DNA of 64,000 nt. Origin: Scedosporium boydii. Lineage: Eukaryota; Ascomycota; Sordariomycetes; Microascales; Microascaceae. The stretch spans positions 62,001 through 126,000 of the forward strand of contig NJFT01000099.1 of the NCBI GenBank assembly GCA_002221725.1, given 5' to 3'. Position numbers and translations under genes: made by a program. The first letter of the stretch is position 1; the number at the start of each line of letters is the position of its first letter. This document shows positions 39,450-50,600 of the stretch, piece after piece. Under the pieces are notes generated by a model. The model did no database searches, had not been told where the DNA came from, and worked only from the letters and a program-made list of their open reading frames with translations.

Positions 39450-41016
39450 GGCGATGTGATGGTGTAGTGTAAGTCCTTTTCGCGCCCACCGCGGGTTCAG
39501 CGCTTGGCTTCAGGACATGCCATCGTGAGAGCAGCAGCGAGGAAAGTCAGGCAAGCCAGTAAGGGAAGAAAACAGATGGGAAATGAGATGGCGCTGGCAG
39601 GCTGGCCTTTTCCTCGGGACCTGACATTGCAATTATCGTGATGGCGAGCATTGAAGTACCAGGCTTGAAGGGCCACAGACCAAGTGACTGAGCGCCCATA
39701 GAGGAGACATTCTTGGAGCACGACTTTGTGAGAACAGCGCAAGTACCACAACGAGACGGAGACGACGACGACGCCTACGACTCACCTGAAATGGTCAACA
39801 ACGGCCCCTCCAATCTCATCATGCAGGTCGAAAAGAACAGCCCTAAAGCTGCAGGGCCCCGCCAGACACCCCTGTCAAATCCGAGGGCCACAGGGCAAGA
39901 AAACCCCATCCGAATCAATAATCAGAAGCGTGGATGGCGTCGTCGCAGCCCTGGACGTCCAAGCCACGACCAATTTTGTGAGTTGTCAGGGCGTTCTAGC
40001 GGCAAACCTACTCGTCTAATACTAGTAGTCGTGCCCGAGAATGTCATCGCGTTGAAGAAAAGCCCCTTGCGCCATGCCTGTTTGGGAAGAGCACCCTCGT
40101 TTTTTTCTCTTCTATTCATCGTTATACCGGCCGACAAGCGAGCTGAAAAAGGGCCAGCGCACAGCCTGGCCAGCATTATGGGTACTTCATGGAGCATGGA
40201 CTAGCGCCGTGTGATATTGGTCGGAGACGACGAAAATGAACTGACCTTCTGCTGAGGTTTTTGACGAGACCATGCGGGTTTTCCCACTATTGCTTCGTAG
40301 CTGCTTCGATGGAATCCAGAGTCGCAGCCGCCCAATGCTCGTGTTTTGGGATGACGCCTCAGTTCTGCACCGTTTTCTCAGCTTTCTTTCACCATGTGGC
40401 AGCAGGACAGGACAGGGCAGGATGGCTAGCCCTTCCCGAACAAGCTTTCCAAGGGTGTGGAGCGAAGGTGAATGTTACCTTGAGCTTTCCTTTTTTCCGC
40501 AGATGCCGTCTTGGTATACGAAGTACTTAAAACTTACATCGATGGAGGTATCCAGTCTCCTCTTACTGGTTCCTTGCGTGAGGTGGCGCGCAGTCTTGGT
40601 AGTTGCTGGGTCCATGTTATAATAGTGTCTGTCCTATATGCGCCAGTGCCCCCCTCAGAGGGTGAACAGACGAGGACGGAAGAGGCAAGGACCAGGGGTA
40701 GCGGATGGAGAGAGAGAAGAATCCGGGCGAGGCTCCGGTGGGCGGGTGAGACTCCATTATGAAGTAGAAGTATGTTTATAAGTGCAGTAGTCTCTCTCCC
40801 TTCCGTGTAGGATCAGCGGTTTAACCATCCCCGTTCTCGATTGGACTCGTCGTCTCACCGAGTGACACTCGTTCATACGTTCGTTCTATACGGGACTTGA
40901 CTCTTGCCGTTGCTGATATTCGGCTTCAGGCGTGCCTTTCGCTTCCTCCGTCCCACTCACTTTCGTTTTTGTCTTGCTCTTCAGTTTCTTTTTTTTTCTA
41001 CCCTTGCTGAAAAACG
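38128..41016. other. Intergenic region with long poly-A tract
   Basis: About 2.9 kb. It holds the eIF3a 3' region, a 62-nt A homopolymer (39386-39447), TACTTCGTA at 38637 and TACGAAGTA at 40517. A 163-codon frame at 39713-40204 has no ATG start and no recognisable motif. The last 150 bp are CT-rich promoter-like DNA of the secreted-protein gene. Confidence 0.45.
39386..39447. repeat. 62-nt poly-A homopolymer
   Basis: An uninterrupted run of 62 A residues, far longer than any other homopolymer in the window. It could be the A tail of a retroposed sequence, a slippage-grown tract, or partly an assembly artefact. I found no obvious flanking target duplication. Confidence 0.9.
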
Positions 41017-42945
41017 ATGGCCGGTCTAAAGACCCTCGTTGCCCTCGCGGCGGCGAGTCTCCTCCAGCACACCGGGGCCTCGCCTCTCCACTTCCGTGCT
41101 GTCGATGTCGATGCTCTTCTTGCACCAGCCTTGGCCGTCAGGGCCGACTCTTGTATGAAGAACTATCTTGGCGCCTGCATGCCGACTATCCCTGTTGGCG
41201 CCATTAGTTTCCCTCCGGCGTGCTCTGCCGAACCGATCGTCTCGAGCTCGACTGTAAGCTCGACGGCGTCTTCGACCTCGAGTGAGATTTCGAGCACTGC
41301 CTCATCGACATCGAGCGAGGTCTCCTCCACTTCCACTGAGTCCTCGACTTCCACGGAGGTTTCTAGCACTGTCTCTTCGACTTCCAGTGAGGCTTCGAGC
41401 TCGACTGAGTCTTCGAGCTCTACCGAGGTTTCTAGCACTAGCTCTTCGACCGCCGAATCCTCGAGCTCGACCGAGTCCTCGACCTCTGCAACTGAGTCTT
41501 CGACCTCAACCACTGAGTCTTCGACTTCGGCCACTGAGTCCTCCGCTTCTTCGACTGAATCTTCCACTTCAGCCACTGAATCCTCGACTTCGGCCACTGA
41601 GTCTTCTACTTCTTCGACTGAATCGTCCACCTCTGCAACGGAGTCCTCGACTTCGACTGAATCTTCAACCTCAACTACTGAGTCCTCGACTTCGGCTACT
41701 GAATCTTCGACCTCAGCCACCGAATCCTCAACTTCAGCCACTGAATCCTCGACTTCGGCCACTGAGTCCTCTGCTTCTTCGACTGAATCTTCAACTTCAA
41801 CCACTGAGTCCTCAACTTCAACCGCTGGATCCTCTACGTCTGAGACGTCAGCCTCTTCTACGTCGAGCGAGGCTTCGACCACTAGCTCTTCCACTTCGAG
41901 CGAGATTTCGTCCACAGACTCTTCGACTTCAAGCGATGTGTCGACTACTTCCTCTTCCACGTCGAGCGAAGAATCGACTATCAGCTCGTCCTCCTCCTCG
42001 AGCGAAGTTTCGACCACCAGCTCTTCCACTTCAGGTGAGGTCTCGACCACCAGCTCTTCGACCTCGAGCGAGGTGTCGTCGACCTCTAGCTCGTCTTCGA
42101 CCTCCAGTGTAGTCTCAACCACCAGCAGCATCGCCTCGAGCACCACCAACCCGCCCACCACGACGTCCTCCCCCGTCGTGACAACCACCCAGCCTCCCCA
42201 GCTTTGCACAACCACCGTCGTCACGCCCTCCACCTGCGAGTACAAGGTCGGCAAGTGGTGCGCCAAGGAGATCCCCGACTGGACCGACCAAACCGGCTGC
42301 AACAAGGCCAAGAACAGCTGTCAACTCCAAGTCGCCTCCTGCTTCACCAGCGCCGGATTCCCCGCGGCGCTCGACTGCTTCAGCTTCTCTGCCTGGTGTG
42401 GCGGTATCGACAACCACTGCAGGTCCAGCTGCAAGTCCAACAACAAGAACACCTGCGGCAAGGCCAAGTACTACCAGAGCAAGCCGCCCAAGGGCTACCA
42501 GCCTCCCAAGACTGCCACCTCTACGTACACTTGCCCCTCGACTTCGACCAAGCCCCCGACGGCTTCGACGACCGCGCCTACCATCCCCGACGCTACTAAC
42601 CTTTGCGTCCAACCTACCAGCTGGCTCTACGGCTACGGCCCCGGCAAGGCTCTAGGTGGTGTCGACATGCCCCTCCTCACCTGCAACAACGTCCAGTCGG
42701 AGTTCTCTAAGTACCCCTTCAAGCTGTACACGTCTTCCACTGGCGCCCAGAACAAGGGCTACGCTCGTAACCAGGTGGCTACCGGTTGCGCCGACGCCTG
42801 CAAGGTGCAGTATAACAGCTGCACTAGCGTCTATGCTCAAGGAAACAACCTGTCCAAGATCAAGTGCAGGGCGCAGTATGACGACTGTGTCTTCACTAAC
42901 AGGTCCCCCAACGTTTCATCCAAGTGCAAGACCTTTGGCAATTGA
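41017..42945 (+). CDS. Secreted Ser/Thr-repeat protein with Cys-rich C-terminus
   Basis: A single exon of 642 aa. The N-terminus (MAGLKTLVALAAASLLQ, then HTGAS) is a signal peptide. Residues about 75-380 are almost pure Ser/Thr/Glu, with a tandem array of 17 TESSTSx units at residues 152-269 (x = A, T or S). About 388-642 is a Cys-rich region with 20 cysteines, including SCFTSAGFPAALDCFSFSAWC and a later block with TGCADACKVQYNSC and KIKCRAQYDDCVF. N-glycosylation sequons (NNLS, NRS, NVS) are present. No GPI-anchor signal is visible at the C-terminus, which ends CKTFGN. The Ser/Thr region is expected to be densely O-mannosylated, so a cell-wall or extracellular stalk protein is likely. I do not recognise the Cys-rich domain by name. 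A 382-codon antisense frame is a by-product of the repetitive codons. Confidence 0.9.
   Translation: MAGLKTLVALAAASLLQHTGASPLHFRAVDVDALLAPALAVRADSCMKNYLGACMPTIPVGAISFPPACSAEPIVSSSTVSSTASSTSSEISSTASSTSSEVSSTSTESSTSTEVSSTVSSTSSEASSSTESSSSTEVSSTSSSTAESSSSTESSTSATESSTSTTESSTSATESSASSTESSTSATESSTSATESSTSSTESSTSATESSTSTESSTSTTESSTSATESSTSATESSTSATESSTSATESSASSTESSTSTTESSTSTAGSSTSETSASSTSSEASTTSSSTSSEISSTDSSTSSDVSTTSSSTSSEESTISSSSSSSEVSTTSSSTSGEVSTTSSSTSSEVSSTSSSSSTSSVVSTTSSIASSTTNPPTTTSSPVVTTTQPPQLCTTTVVTPSTCEYKVGKWCAKEIPDWTDQTGCNKAKNSCQLQVASCFTSAGFPAALDCFSFSAWCGGIDNHCRSSCKSNNKNTCGKAKYYQSKPPKGYQPPKTATSTYTCPSTSTKPPTASTTAPTIPDATNLCVQPTSWLYGYGPGKALGGVDMPLLTCNNVQSEFSKYPFKLYTSSTGAQNKGYARNQVATGCADACKVQYNSCTSVYAQGNNLSKIKCRAQYDDCVFTNRSPNVSSKCKTFGN
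41470..41823 (+). repeat. Intragenic minisatellite encoding TESSTSx
   Basis: Seventeen consecutive units, 21 nt each except one of 18 nt, all in frame. Units differ at synonymous sites and at the seventh residue, with two TESSASS variants. The whole array is within the secreted-protein gene. Confidence 0.9.
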
Positions 42946-43805
42946 TTTACCTCTGGCTTTAATGATTGATCTCCAGATCGACCTCGGCGGAAAAGTCAGT
43001 TGACCTTTTCTCACCTTGACCAAGGAATGGAGCCCTTCTTTCTCATTTTTTTTCTCTTTCCCTTCACATCACTCCTTTGTATACCCGTTTAATGGATGGA
43101 CAAGATGGACTTTTTAATGTAACTAGCACACGGTTACCGGCTGTTCGAGGGCTATGGATATAAAATAAAGGGCGTAATTCGGGAGTACTTTGTAATAAAA
43201 GACCGTCGATGGTCATCGTCAACGTGTTTTGAAGCTTCAATATTATCAGCCAGCCTCCGTGATATCGAACTCGAATACGACAGAGCATGGGACTTCTGAT
43301 CACCGTCAATAAACTGCAATCCCTTGAACATTATGCCATTATGCCATTATGCCATTATGCTACCGTACACTGGCATCTCGCGTGGCAGAGACGTCAAATG
43401 TGGAGACTGATCGTGAGCAGAAACATCGAATGACTTGGCGGCGATCTAGAAACGTGGCCATTTTCCGGGATCTCCGGATGAGCTTCCGAGTCGAGTGCCG
43501 TGTCGTGCACGAAGTACCGCGTCTTGTTTATATTGATGAATGTTTTATGTTACAGACCTGGATTTCGCGAAGGGTTTGATAAGATTGAGGGTGTCTATAG
43601 ATCAATTGCATTCATGTGAAAGTGTAGGCTGGGGCGATCTTGGGAGGAAATAAAATCCCCCCGAAAAATCTAATAGAAATAAACCTCCAGAATCGACCTA
43701 TGCCACCCTCTCCTTTCCCATTCCTTGTCTCTCTCTTCAACTTCACTCATATGATTTCTTAATTACATCAACAGAAACATATATATTATAATATACATCT
43801 CTATA
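42946..43805. other. Intergenic with octamer repeat and TATA-like start region
   Basis: This holds the 3' region of the secreted-protein gene, four tandem ATTATGCC units (43330-43360), and an AT-rich stretch ATATATATTATAATATACAT just before the polyprenol reductase start. No gene was seen. Confidence 0.5.
43330..43360. repeat. Tandem octamer (ATTATGCC) x4
   Basis: Four perfect head-to-tail copies, the last lacking its final C. A short intergenic microsatellite. Confidence 0.9.
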
Positions 43806-44846
43806 ATGGAGCCTCTCGTTTCAAAATACATCCCCCACGTCCTCCTCCCTCTTTTTTCCCTCGCACCATCTCAATACTGCCAAGCCTACTTCACCATCCT
43901 CGGACTCGGATGCATCGGTCTCCAGCTCCTACCATCTCTCCAAGATGCCCTCCTAAACTACGGCGCCCGCAAAGCCGCCGTTGGTGATGGCACCGCAACA
44001 GAGGACACCGTCGAGGAAAGCCTGCTGGTCACGCTCTTGCGCAAGCTAGGCCTACTCACGCGCGTGCCGCATTCGTGGTTCGTGCACTTCTACGTTGCCT
44101 TGTTGTGCCTCCAGGCCTTTTGGGCCGCCCAGTTCGCCACGCGTGGAAGGGTATTGACGGCCATTGCCGAGCGGGAGGTTGCCAGTGGGGGAGGGAGGGG
44201 AATGACACTGGGGCAGGTTGTGCTTGTGTGGGGTATGTTGTCGATACAGGGTGCCAGGAGGTTATATGAGTGTTTGGTCATCATGAAGCCCTCTGCGTCT
44301 CCGATGCTGGCTGTTCATTGGGTATTATCATTTCTGGTTTACGTCTTCATGAGCATCTCGATCTGGGTCGAAGGATCAGGTATGTTTCCCACCGCTGCTG
44401 GGCCTATGGAATCTCTGATAGTAAACCCCGGCCCCCCTGCTAACATTTCTGGACGTGTAGCATCGATTATCAACGTCTCTCTGGCAGATGCAGACCTAGC
44501 CCCCCCCTTCCATACCCTATTTCCTTTTATCTCCTTCGTCGTAGCATCTAGGCAGCAGCAGGAGGCGCATAAACATCTCGCTAGTCTCAAAAAGTACACG
44601 CTCCCGACCCAAGGCCTCTTCAGCAACATCGTCTGCCCGCACTACACATGCGAATGCCTCATCTATGTCGGCCTCGCTGCTGCGGCTGCACCTCGCGGCC
44701 ACGTCTTCAACCCAACCCTCTTGTGTGCGCTCTTCTTCGTCGTGGCTAATCTGGGAGCGACGGCGAACAATACCAAGCGATGGTACGTTGAGAAATTTGG
44801 TGCCGACAAGGTGCCCCGATGGAGGATGATTCCGTTCATCTTCTAG
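43806..44846 (+). CDS. dfg10: Polyprenol reductase, steroid 5-alpha-reductase family
   Basis: Exons 43806-44379 and 44461-44846 give 319 aa, matching human SRD5A3 (318) and the fungal DFG10 family. The 81-nt intron has donor GTATGT, a perfect TGCTAAC branch and acceptor GTGTAG, but is stop-free and a multiple of three, so an unspliced 346-aa frame also exists. Several hydrophobic membrane helices are visible (for example about 20-40, 95-115, 130-150 and 175-195). The C-terminal reductase block is clear: CPHYTCECLIYVGLA, a long hydrophobic helix, then ATANNTKRWYVEKFG and a terminal PRWRMIPFIF. The enzyme takes part in reducing the alpha-isoprene unit of polyprenol to dolichol in the ER, feeding N-glycosylation and O-mannosylation. 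It is convergent with the next gene, with 106 bp between the stops. Confidence 0.92.
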   Translation: MEPLVSKYIPHVLLPLFSLAPSQYCQAYFTILGLGCIGLQLLPSLQDALLNYGARKAAVGDGTATEDTVEESLLVTLLRKLGLLTRVPHSWFVHFYVALLCLQAFWAAQFATRGRVLTAIAEREVASGGGRGMTLGQVVLVWGMLSIQGARRLYECLVIMKPSASPMLAVHWVLSFLVYVFMSISIWVEGSGMFPTAAGPMESLIVNPGPPANISGRVASIINVSLADADLAPPFHTLFPFISFVVASRQQQEAHKHLASLKKYTLPTQGLFSNIVCPHYTCECLIYVGLAAAAAPRGHVFNPTLLCALFFVVANLGATANNTKRWYVEKFGADKVPRWRMIPFIF

Positions 44847-44952
44847 ATTGAAAGAAAGGATGAAAATAGATGAAAGATAGAAAGACACGAGAGTGGGAAA
44901 TGTATCATAGACTTGCATCACGAGGGGGGAACCGTCATCTTTCCATGAGTCG

Positions 44953-45920
44953 TTATCGACGTCCGAGCATAGGATTAAACCGATTCCCGAGCTTGACGAC
45001 CTTGAGCACATCACGATAGGTCAGGCTGATTCGCATCTGCCTCTCGTTGCTTCCGTTTTCGAACGGGGCCTTGGAGCCCAGTTGATCCCAGTTCGCGACG
45101 GTCTCAGCGGAGAGATTGACGTCTTCCTCAATATCCGCGATGCCGTGTAGATACTCCGTGTAGAGGTCATCCGTAGTGATAAGTATGCTCCTCGGCTCTT
45201 GGAGAATCCTGTAGACCGGCTCCGGGTCTAGAGCTCCATCTTCCCTGCTTCGATAGAGGTTTAGGCAGAGGCTGGAGCCTAGGCTCACGGTGCACACGAC
45301 GGGGTGATACGCTGATCCATCCTATGGGCGCATGAGCTTTCGCCCTCTCTACAAATGCCGACCTTTGTTCTTGTTTGGTCCTTTTTTACGTTTTGCTATA
45401 TTACGGCGATTTTTTGTGTACTTAACTTATGCGGCATGATGCCCACTCCAGGAGGGTATTCGTTTATTAGAACATGGTTCGGCTTCTTGTGCGGGCTGAT
45501 CGAGAAAAGGTTCGTTTTGACACTGGAGTCTGTACCGTAATCGATCGAGAGAAGTCGCGAGACGACGGGATCTACGAGCCACCGAGGCAAAGGTTCATCG
45601 AGAAGGGCGTTCTTCACGAGGTCGGAGGGCCATGTCTGCAAGCGGCGGTGGGTAAGTTGCTTCCATCGGGGCTTCGGCGCGTTTGCGATCTGGAGTCGCA
45701 AGGGCATCAATATCGGCAAACGACGAGGGACGTCTTCGGGGGTTCAGGTGTGACGGCAGCATCGCGAATATACCTTGTCTAGGATGAACTGTTCCTCCTC
45801 ATCTGTTATGAAATTAGGGATGTAGTATGCCGATGCTGGGAGAGTTCGGACCTTGGCATCTTCGAGAGATTGGGGGAGTGACGGAAGAGTGGGCGAGGAA
45901 GAAAGGGGGGTCGGAGGCAT
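44953..45920 (-). CDS. ALKBH6-like 2-oxoglutarate/Fe(II) dioxygenase, with defective donor site
   Basis: Exons on the minus strand: 45920-45774, 45689-45426 and 45321-44953, giving 259 aa if spliced as the family requires. Intron 1 (84 nt) is canonical (GTATAT to CCAG). Intron 2 (104 nt) must join MPHK to DGSAYHPVV, which is phase 0, but the exon is followed by TTAAGT, not GTAAGT: the first intron base is T. Using the GT one base earlier shifts the frame and meets an early stop. Family signatures are NAPKPRWKQL, PNHVLINEYPPGVGIMPH, the HxD iron ligands His136 and Asp138 (split by the intron), second His196 in EYLHGI, and the RX5R 2-oxoglutarate motif Arg234-Arg240 (RISLTYR). So the gene is either spliced non-canonically, damaged, or contains a base error. 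The family role is poorly known, a putative demethylase. Confidence 0.85.
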
Positions 45921-47671
45921 CGTGGTGATGGCGTTATCCGAGGGTTACTTTAGTCGACGAGATTAAGACCAACACAAAGTGCAGGGTGGAGGGAGATGGG
46001 CGCAATAAGCAGTTGATCGTGGGCTCGACCGAGGATATGAGCAAGTCGATCAGTGGTCTGTTAAGAGGCGCCAGGCCCAATTATAGGTACAAAGTACTTT
46101 TGTTTTTGGATGTCACGTCAGGCAAAAGGCAAACGGCAATCGTCGCGGAATGGGCCAAGCTGAGTGGCTACTTCCTGTTGGTGGCGTTGCGGTAACTTAT
46201 AACGGAGATCATCTGGTGTTAACAGGTGGCGGTTTATGTTTTTAATTGTGGGCCTTAAGTTATGTTTTGGTTCGCGTGAGTAAGAAATACTGAAGTACCA
46301 AGTACATACGGACGCACCTCTCGTCTTCGTAAACACGAGAGCCCGGTACAGGCAGCAGTGGTTGGAGGTCTCGACACGACCCCCCCTGGGAGTTCCAAGC
46401 CCAGGCTGCAATGTATCTTGAGAGATCATCCAATCATATGCGAAGCCCTGAGATGAGGGTGAGTTTTGATCGAAATTTTTCGGTTTGCATTTGCTCCGGT
46501 TGGGTAGACCAGCGAGAGGGGGAAAATGGAGCAGGATGGAGCCTCGTGGTATTACGAAGTACTCGTATCGATTGATGATGATCTTGATCCGATCAAGGAA
46601 TCAAGGGCACAAGCCTTCCGCGAGTACTGCTGAATTGCTCCAGTAGCTGGACGAGCCAGGCCAAAAGTGCGCTCGCGGCCCAAGTGGAGCGCCGGAGCAG
46701 AGCCAAGCAGCACAGATAACACGATTAAACCCGGCCAAGAAACCCAGAAGGGACCCAGAAGGGATGCAGACCCGGTTGACTTAAATAGGCCAATCAGAAG
46801 CTGCTCTGTCTGACACTCTGGGAAAGACCAGCCCAGCCAGCAAGGAGCACAGAGCAGGCAAGTGCAGAGTACGAAGTACCTGTGTACTTCGTACTTCATG
46901 GTCGCAGAGAAGGAGCAGGAGAGCAGGAGCAGTGGAGACTGGCTGGCAACTTGCAAGGGAACATTGAAGGAACATTGAACCTGAAATCTCCCCCAAAAGC
47001 CCCATTTGTAGAAGGTCGTCAAGTGTTTCCAATTTCGTCGATTCATCACCAGCAATTCCAGCACCTAGAATTCTCAACAACCCCCCGAGTCCAAGTTCTA
47101 ATTCCAGTTCTTTTGCCTCGTTTTGATCACGACCGTGAATCCGAATCCGCCATCGCCCATCCCCGACGACTAACGCTTCTTGCCACTCCATCAATCCCCT
47201 CCAGTGTCTGAGATTGATCCTTTCCCCTCCTTTCGCCTTTCAATCTCCCTTTGTGTCCGAAATCGTTTTCGCTGCCAAAGCGGAAAACACGTCGAGCTCT
47301 TCTCCCCCCTCATCTTCGCTCTTCGCCATTCGATTTTACGGGGGGTCACCTTTCGCTTCCTTTTTACTATTTTGACCCTCGAAAACCTTTGTACTCGACT
47401 CGATTATTCAACGACGTCCTCCCACGGCTGATCTTGATCCTCTTCGAATCTCTTTGTCCCGAGTCCTCTTTTTTTTTGTCATCGTCTTCCTTGACTTGCC
47501 TCTCGATTTTTTTTTTTCGATCGCCCATCGTCGTCGTCTCGAGAATTGATCTCCACCAGGAACAATTCTCATCAATTCGCACCCACCCCGACATTCCTCT
47601 CTTTCTCTAATCAAGGCCAACTCGCGGCCCAGGATGGTGCTAGGTAGTAGATCATTCCCCAAATAAATGAC
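45921..47671. other. Divergent promoter region of ALKBH6-like and Hos4-like genes
   Basis: About 1.75 kb between divergent starts. It contains TACGAAGTA at 46553 and a head-to-head pair (TACGAAGTA at 46870, TACTTCGTA at 46885). 47200-47620 is strongly pyrimidine-rich leader-type sequence. An out-of-frame ATG at 47667 overlaps the Hos4-like start and opens a 60-codon upstream frame. Confidence 0.5.
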
Positions 47672-50600
47672 ATGGATGCGCAGAATGCTGCCGGGCCCGA
47701 CAAGACGAAGCCTGCCGCCGCTGCTGCTTCCGAATCAACCAAGCGACCCGACCATGACCCGGACCAGAACCGATCGTCGTCTTCGTCGACCTCTGCTAAA
47801 CCTCCCGCGACCGCCTCCAAGCCATCTCCTAATGCGGACAAAGATGTAAAACCTAACACGAACTCGTCCGCTGATGCAGGTGACGACCGTAGCGTAGCCG
47901 ACGCGGCCAGCTCCGACGCTGAAACCATTGTGCTGCCGGGCAAGGACGGCCACTCGCCTTCCAAGGTTCGAAAGGTAAAGCATGAGAACAGGAGCGATGA
48001 TGACATTCCTGCAACTGCAAGAAAACCAAGAGATCGTGATCGAGATCATGGAAATGACCATGGTGGTCAACGTGATCACGGTGACAAAGAGAGGGACAAA
48101 GATGGTAGTCACAAAGATGGTCCTCATGGCAGAGAAAAGGAGAGGGAGAGAGAAAGGGAGAGGTCTGCGACAACTGGTGCCTCTGTTTCTGCATCAAATA
48201 GCGCTGCGCCTTCTCCTTCCCTCAAAAAGAAGCGACTGCCTGAAAAGCTCTCTGAAAATAAGCCATCCTTGCCAGCTCCAGGTCAAAGAAACAAAGACAC
48301 CTCAGCATCGACTCCGACCTCACCTCCACCGAAACGCCGCAGGTCTACCGATGCGAACCCCCGTCAAACCCACGCCGACTCGGATTCGGATAATGGCCGT
48401 CACAGGTCACCCAGGGCATCCAAGGAGAGGGCAAAATCATCTGACAAGGTTATTCCCCACAAGAGGAAGGCGCCCAAGGTCGAATCCGAGGACGAGGAGG
48501 AGCAGCGAAAGGCCCGCCGTCAACGGACTGCTCCTGCCTCTACCGGTCCTTCTGGCGGCGACTCCCACTCCGCCTCTCATTCCCACGCGCACGCGCACCC
48601 ATCAAAACACACTCGAGACCAGCAAAAATCTTCCAGGCCATACGACCAGACAAGTGCTCGTGGAAGATCTGTTTCCCCCCAACCTCGCCCTCATCGCCGC
48701 AGCGCGTCTACTCAATTACCAGCACAGTCAATAACTGGCCTGAGTCAAAAGAAGAAACGCGTGCCCGCGCCGCTTCAATCCACAGACTACCATTCGGACG
48801 AGTCTTCTGCAAGCGGAAGCCCTCATCCGAGGAGCTCCAAATTACGAAGCTTGGCCACTCCCGCAACCGCCGACTCCACCATTTCTCCCGCCAAAATGGC
48901 CCCTCACAAGAAGCACCTTGATGCGCACGGTCAAACATTCCTCGCCCGGGCCTGCGCCCGCGGTGAATATGAGCAAGCCAAGCAACGCCTCACCGAGCGG
49001 CCCGATGATTTGAACGTTGCCGACTATGCCGGAAATACCCCCCTCCAGATTGCCGCAATTAACGGCTGCGAGGATATCGTCAAGCTTTTGATCGATGCCG
49101 GTTGCAATCTCGACTGCGTAAATTACGACAAGGATACACCTCTGCTCGATGCCGTCGACAATGGTCATCTAGGCGTGATCAAGCTGCTGCTCGACGCCGG
49201 CGTGAATCCTCGCAAGGCCAACGTAAATGGTGAAGAACCCATTGACAGAGTAAATGATGACATGGACAACGCCGACGAGATTCGCGCTATCCTTAAGGAG
49301 GCCAGGCAGCGCATAGGCGACAGGCGACGAACTTCCGAAGAACATCACAACGAACGTGCCGATAGTCGTCCTTCTCACGGCCCCGAGAGTCCCCGTCGCT
49401 CCCCCGTCGCTACCTCGCATGGAGTAGCAGCTCCAGGGCGACGAAGCACTAACATGAGGGCCACAAAGACAAGCAATCACTTACTTTATATGCCCATGGA
49501 TGACAAGACACTCCGCCAAGCTGCCGGCCGTGGAGACGAGGAAACTGTTACGCGCATTTTGCAAGTTCGGGACGGCTGCGACGACCCGGAGGCTATGGTC
49601 AATGCTGCCCGTGGTGGGCACGATCTCGTTATGCAGCTTCTTCTCGCGTTGGGCGGTGCGAACCCCGATCCTCCTCCAGTACCGAACGTTGCTCCCGATG
49701 TCGCTACCCCCATGTTGGCTGCGATAGGTCAGGAAAATATCAAAGTCATACAGCTCCTTCTCGACCAGAACAACTTTGATCCGACCAGAAGGTTCAAGGG
49801 AGACACCTACTACGAGATAGCACGTCGCCGAGCTGGCCCGAATTGGAAGGAGGAGGAACATATCCTGCAGAAGGCCTATGACGAATATAAGAAATCGAGG
49901 TCTAAGGAATCTTCTAAAAAGTCACCTAGCCGGAGGGAGCGAGAGAAGGAGAGGGAGGCCGAGCGCGAGCACAAACGCGCTAATCGGAACGAAGCTAGGG
50001 AAGAGTCCGCCCGCTCCGTCAAACGTAGTCACGCAGCAAGCCCTTCACGCGACGCCCCCGAACCGAAGAAGAAGACAACGACCTCGTCGAAAGCCGCGTT
50101 GAGCCCGAAGGAGAAGAAGCGCCCAGAGCCGCCTACTCGCCACGATGACCACCACACATCTCCGAAGCGCGGACCGGGCCGTCCCAAGAAGGACGATCGC
50201 GTCCCCTCCATCGCGGTATCCGACCGCGAGAACTCGCCCGCGGTCCACAAGCAAACCAAGGCTAAGCGGACAGAGTCTGATTTAGCCGCCATCTCATCGG
50301 AAGGTGAGACTGCCAAGCCGCGGAGGAAGCTGATATCGAAGGGCGAACTGCGCAGCGAGCGAGAGAAGCAGAGGCGGACGAGTCAAGTCTCCACCGGATC
50401 ATCGATGAAGGATCCAGCAAGCCCTCAAGATTCTCGAACCGATGATCATCCTGAAAAGGAAAAGCTCAAAGGGGAAAAGTATCATGACCGTACAAAGGCG
50501 ATCAAGCGCGACGAATCCAAGGACCGCTTATCCGTATCCGGAGAAAACAGCTCGAAGCGGCACAGATCTAGTGCGACTCCCCCTCACTCCGTCAGCGGCG

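Noticed and set aside
39713..40204. 163-codon plus-strand ORF
   Set aside because: Starts at a TTG, no motif, biased and disordered composition; not supportable as a gene.
45426..45428. Use of the GT one base upstream as the ALKBH6 donor
   Set aside because: Would put the last exon out of frame and meet a stop quickly, destroying the conserved HxD and RX5R region.
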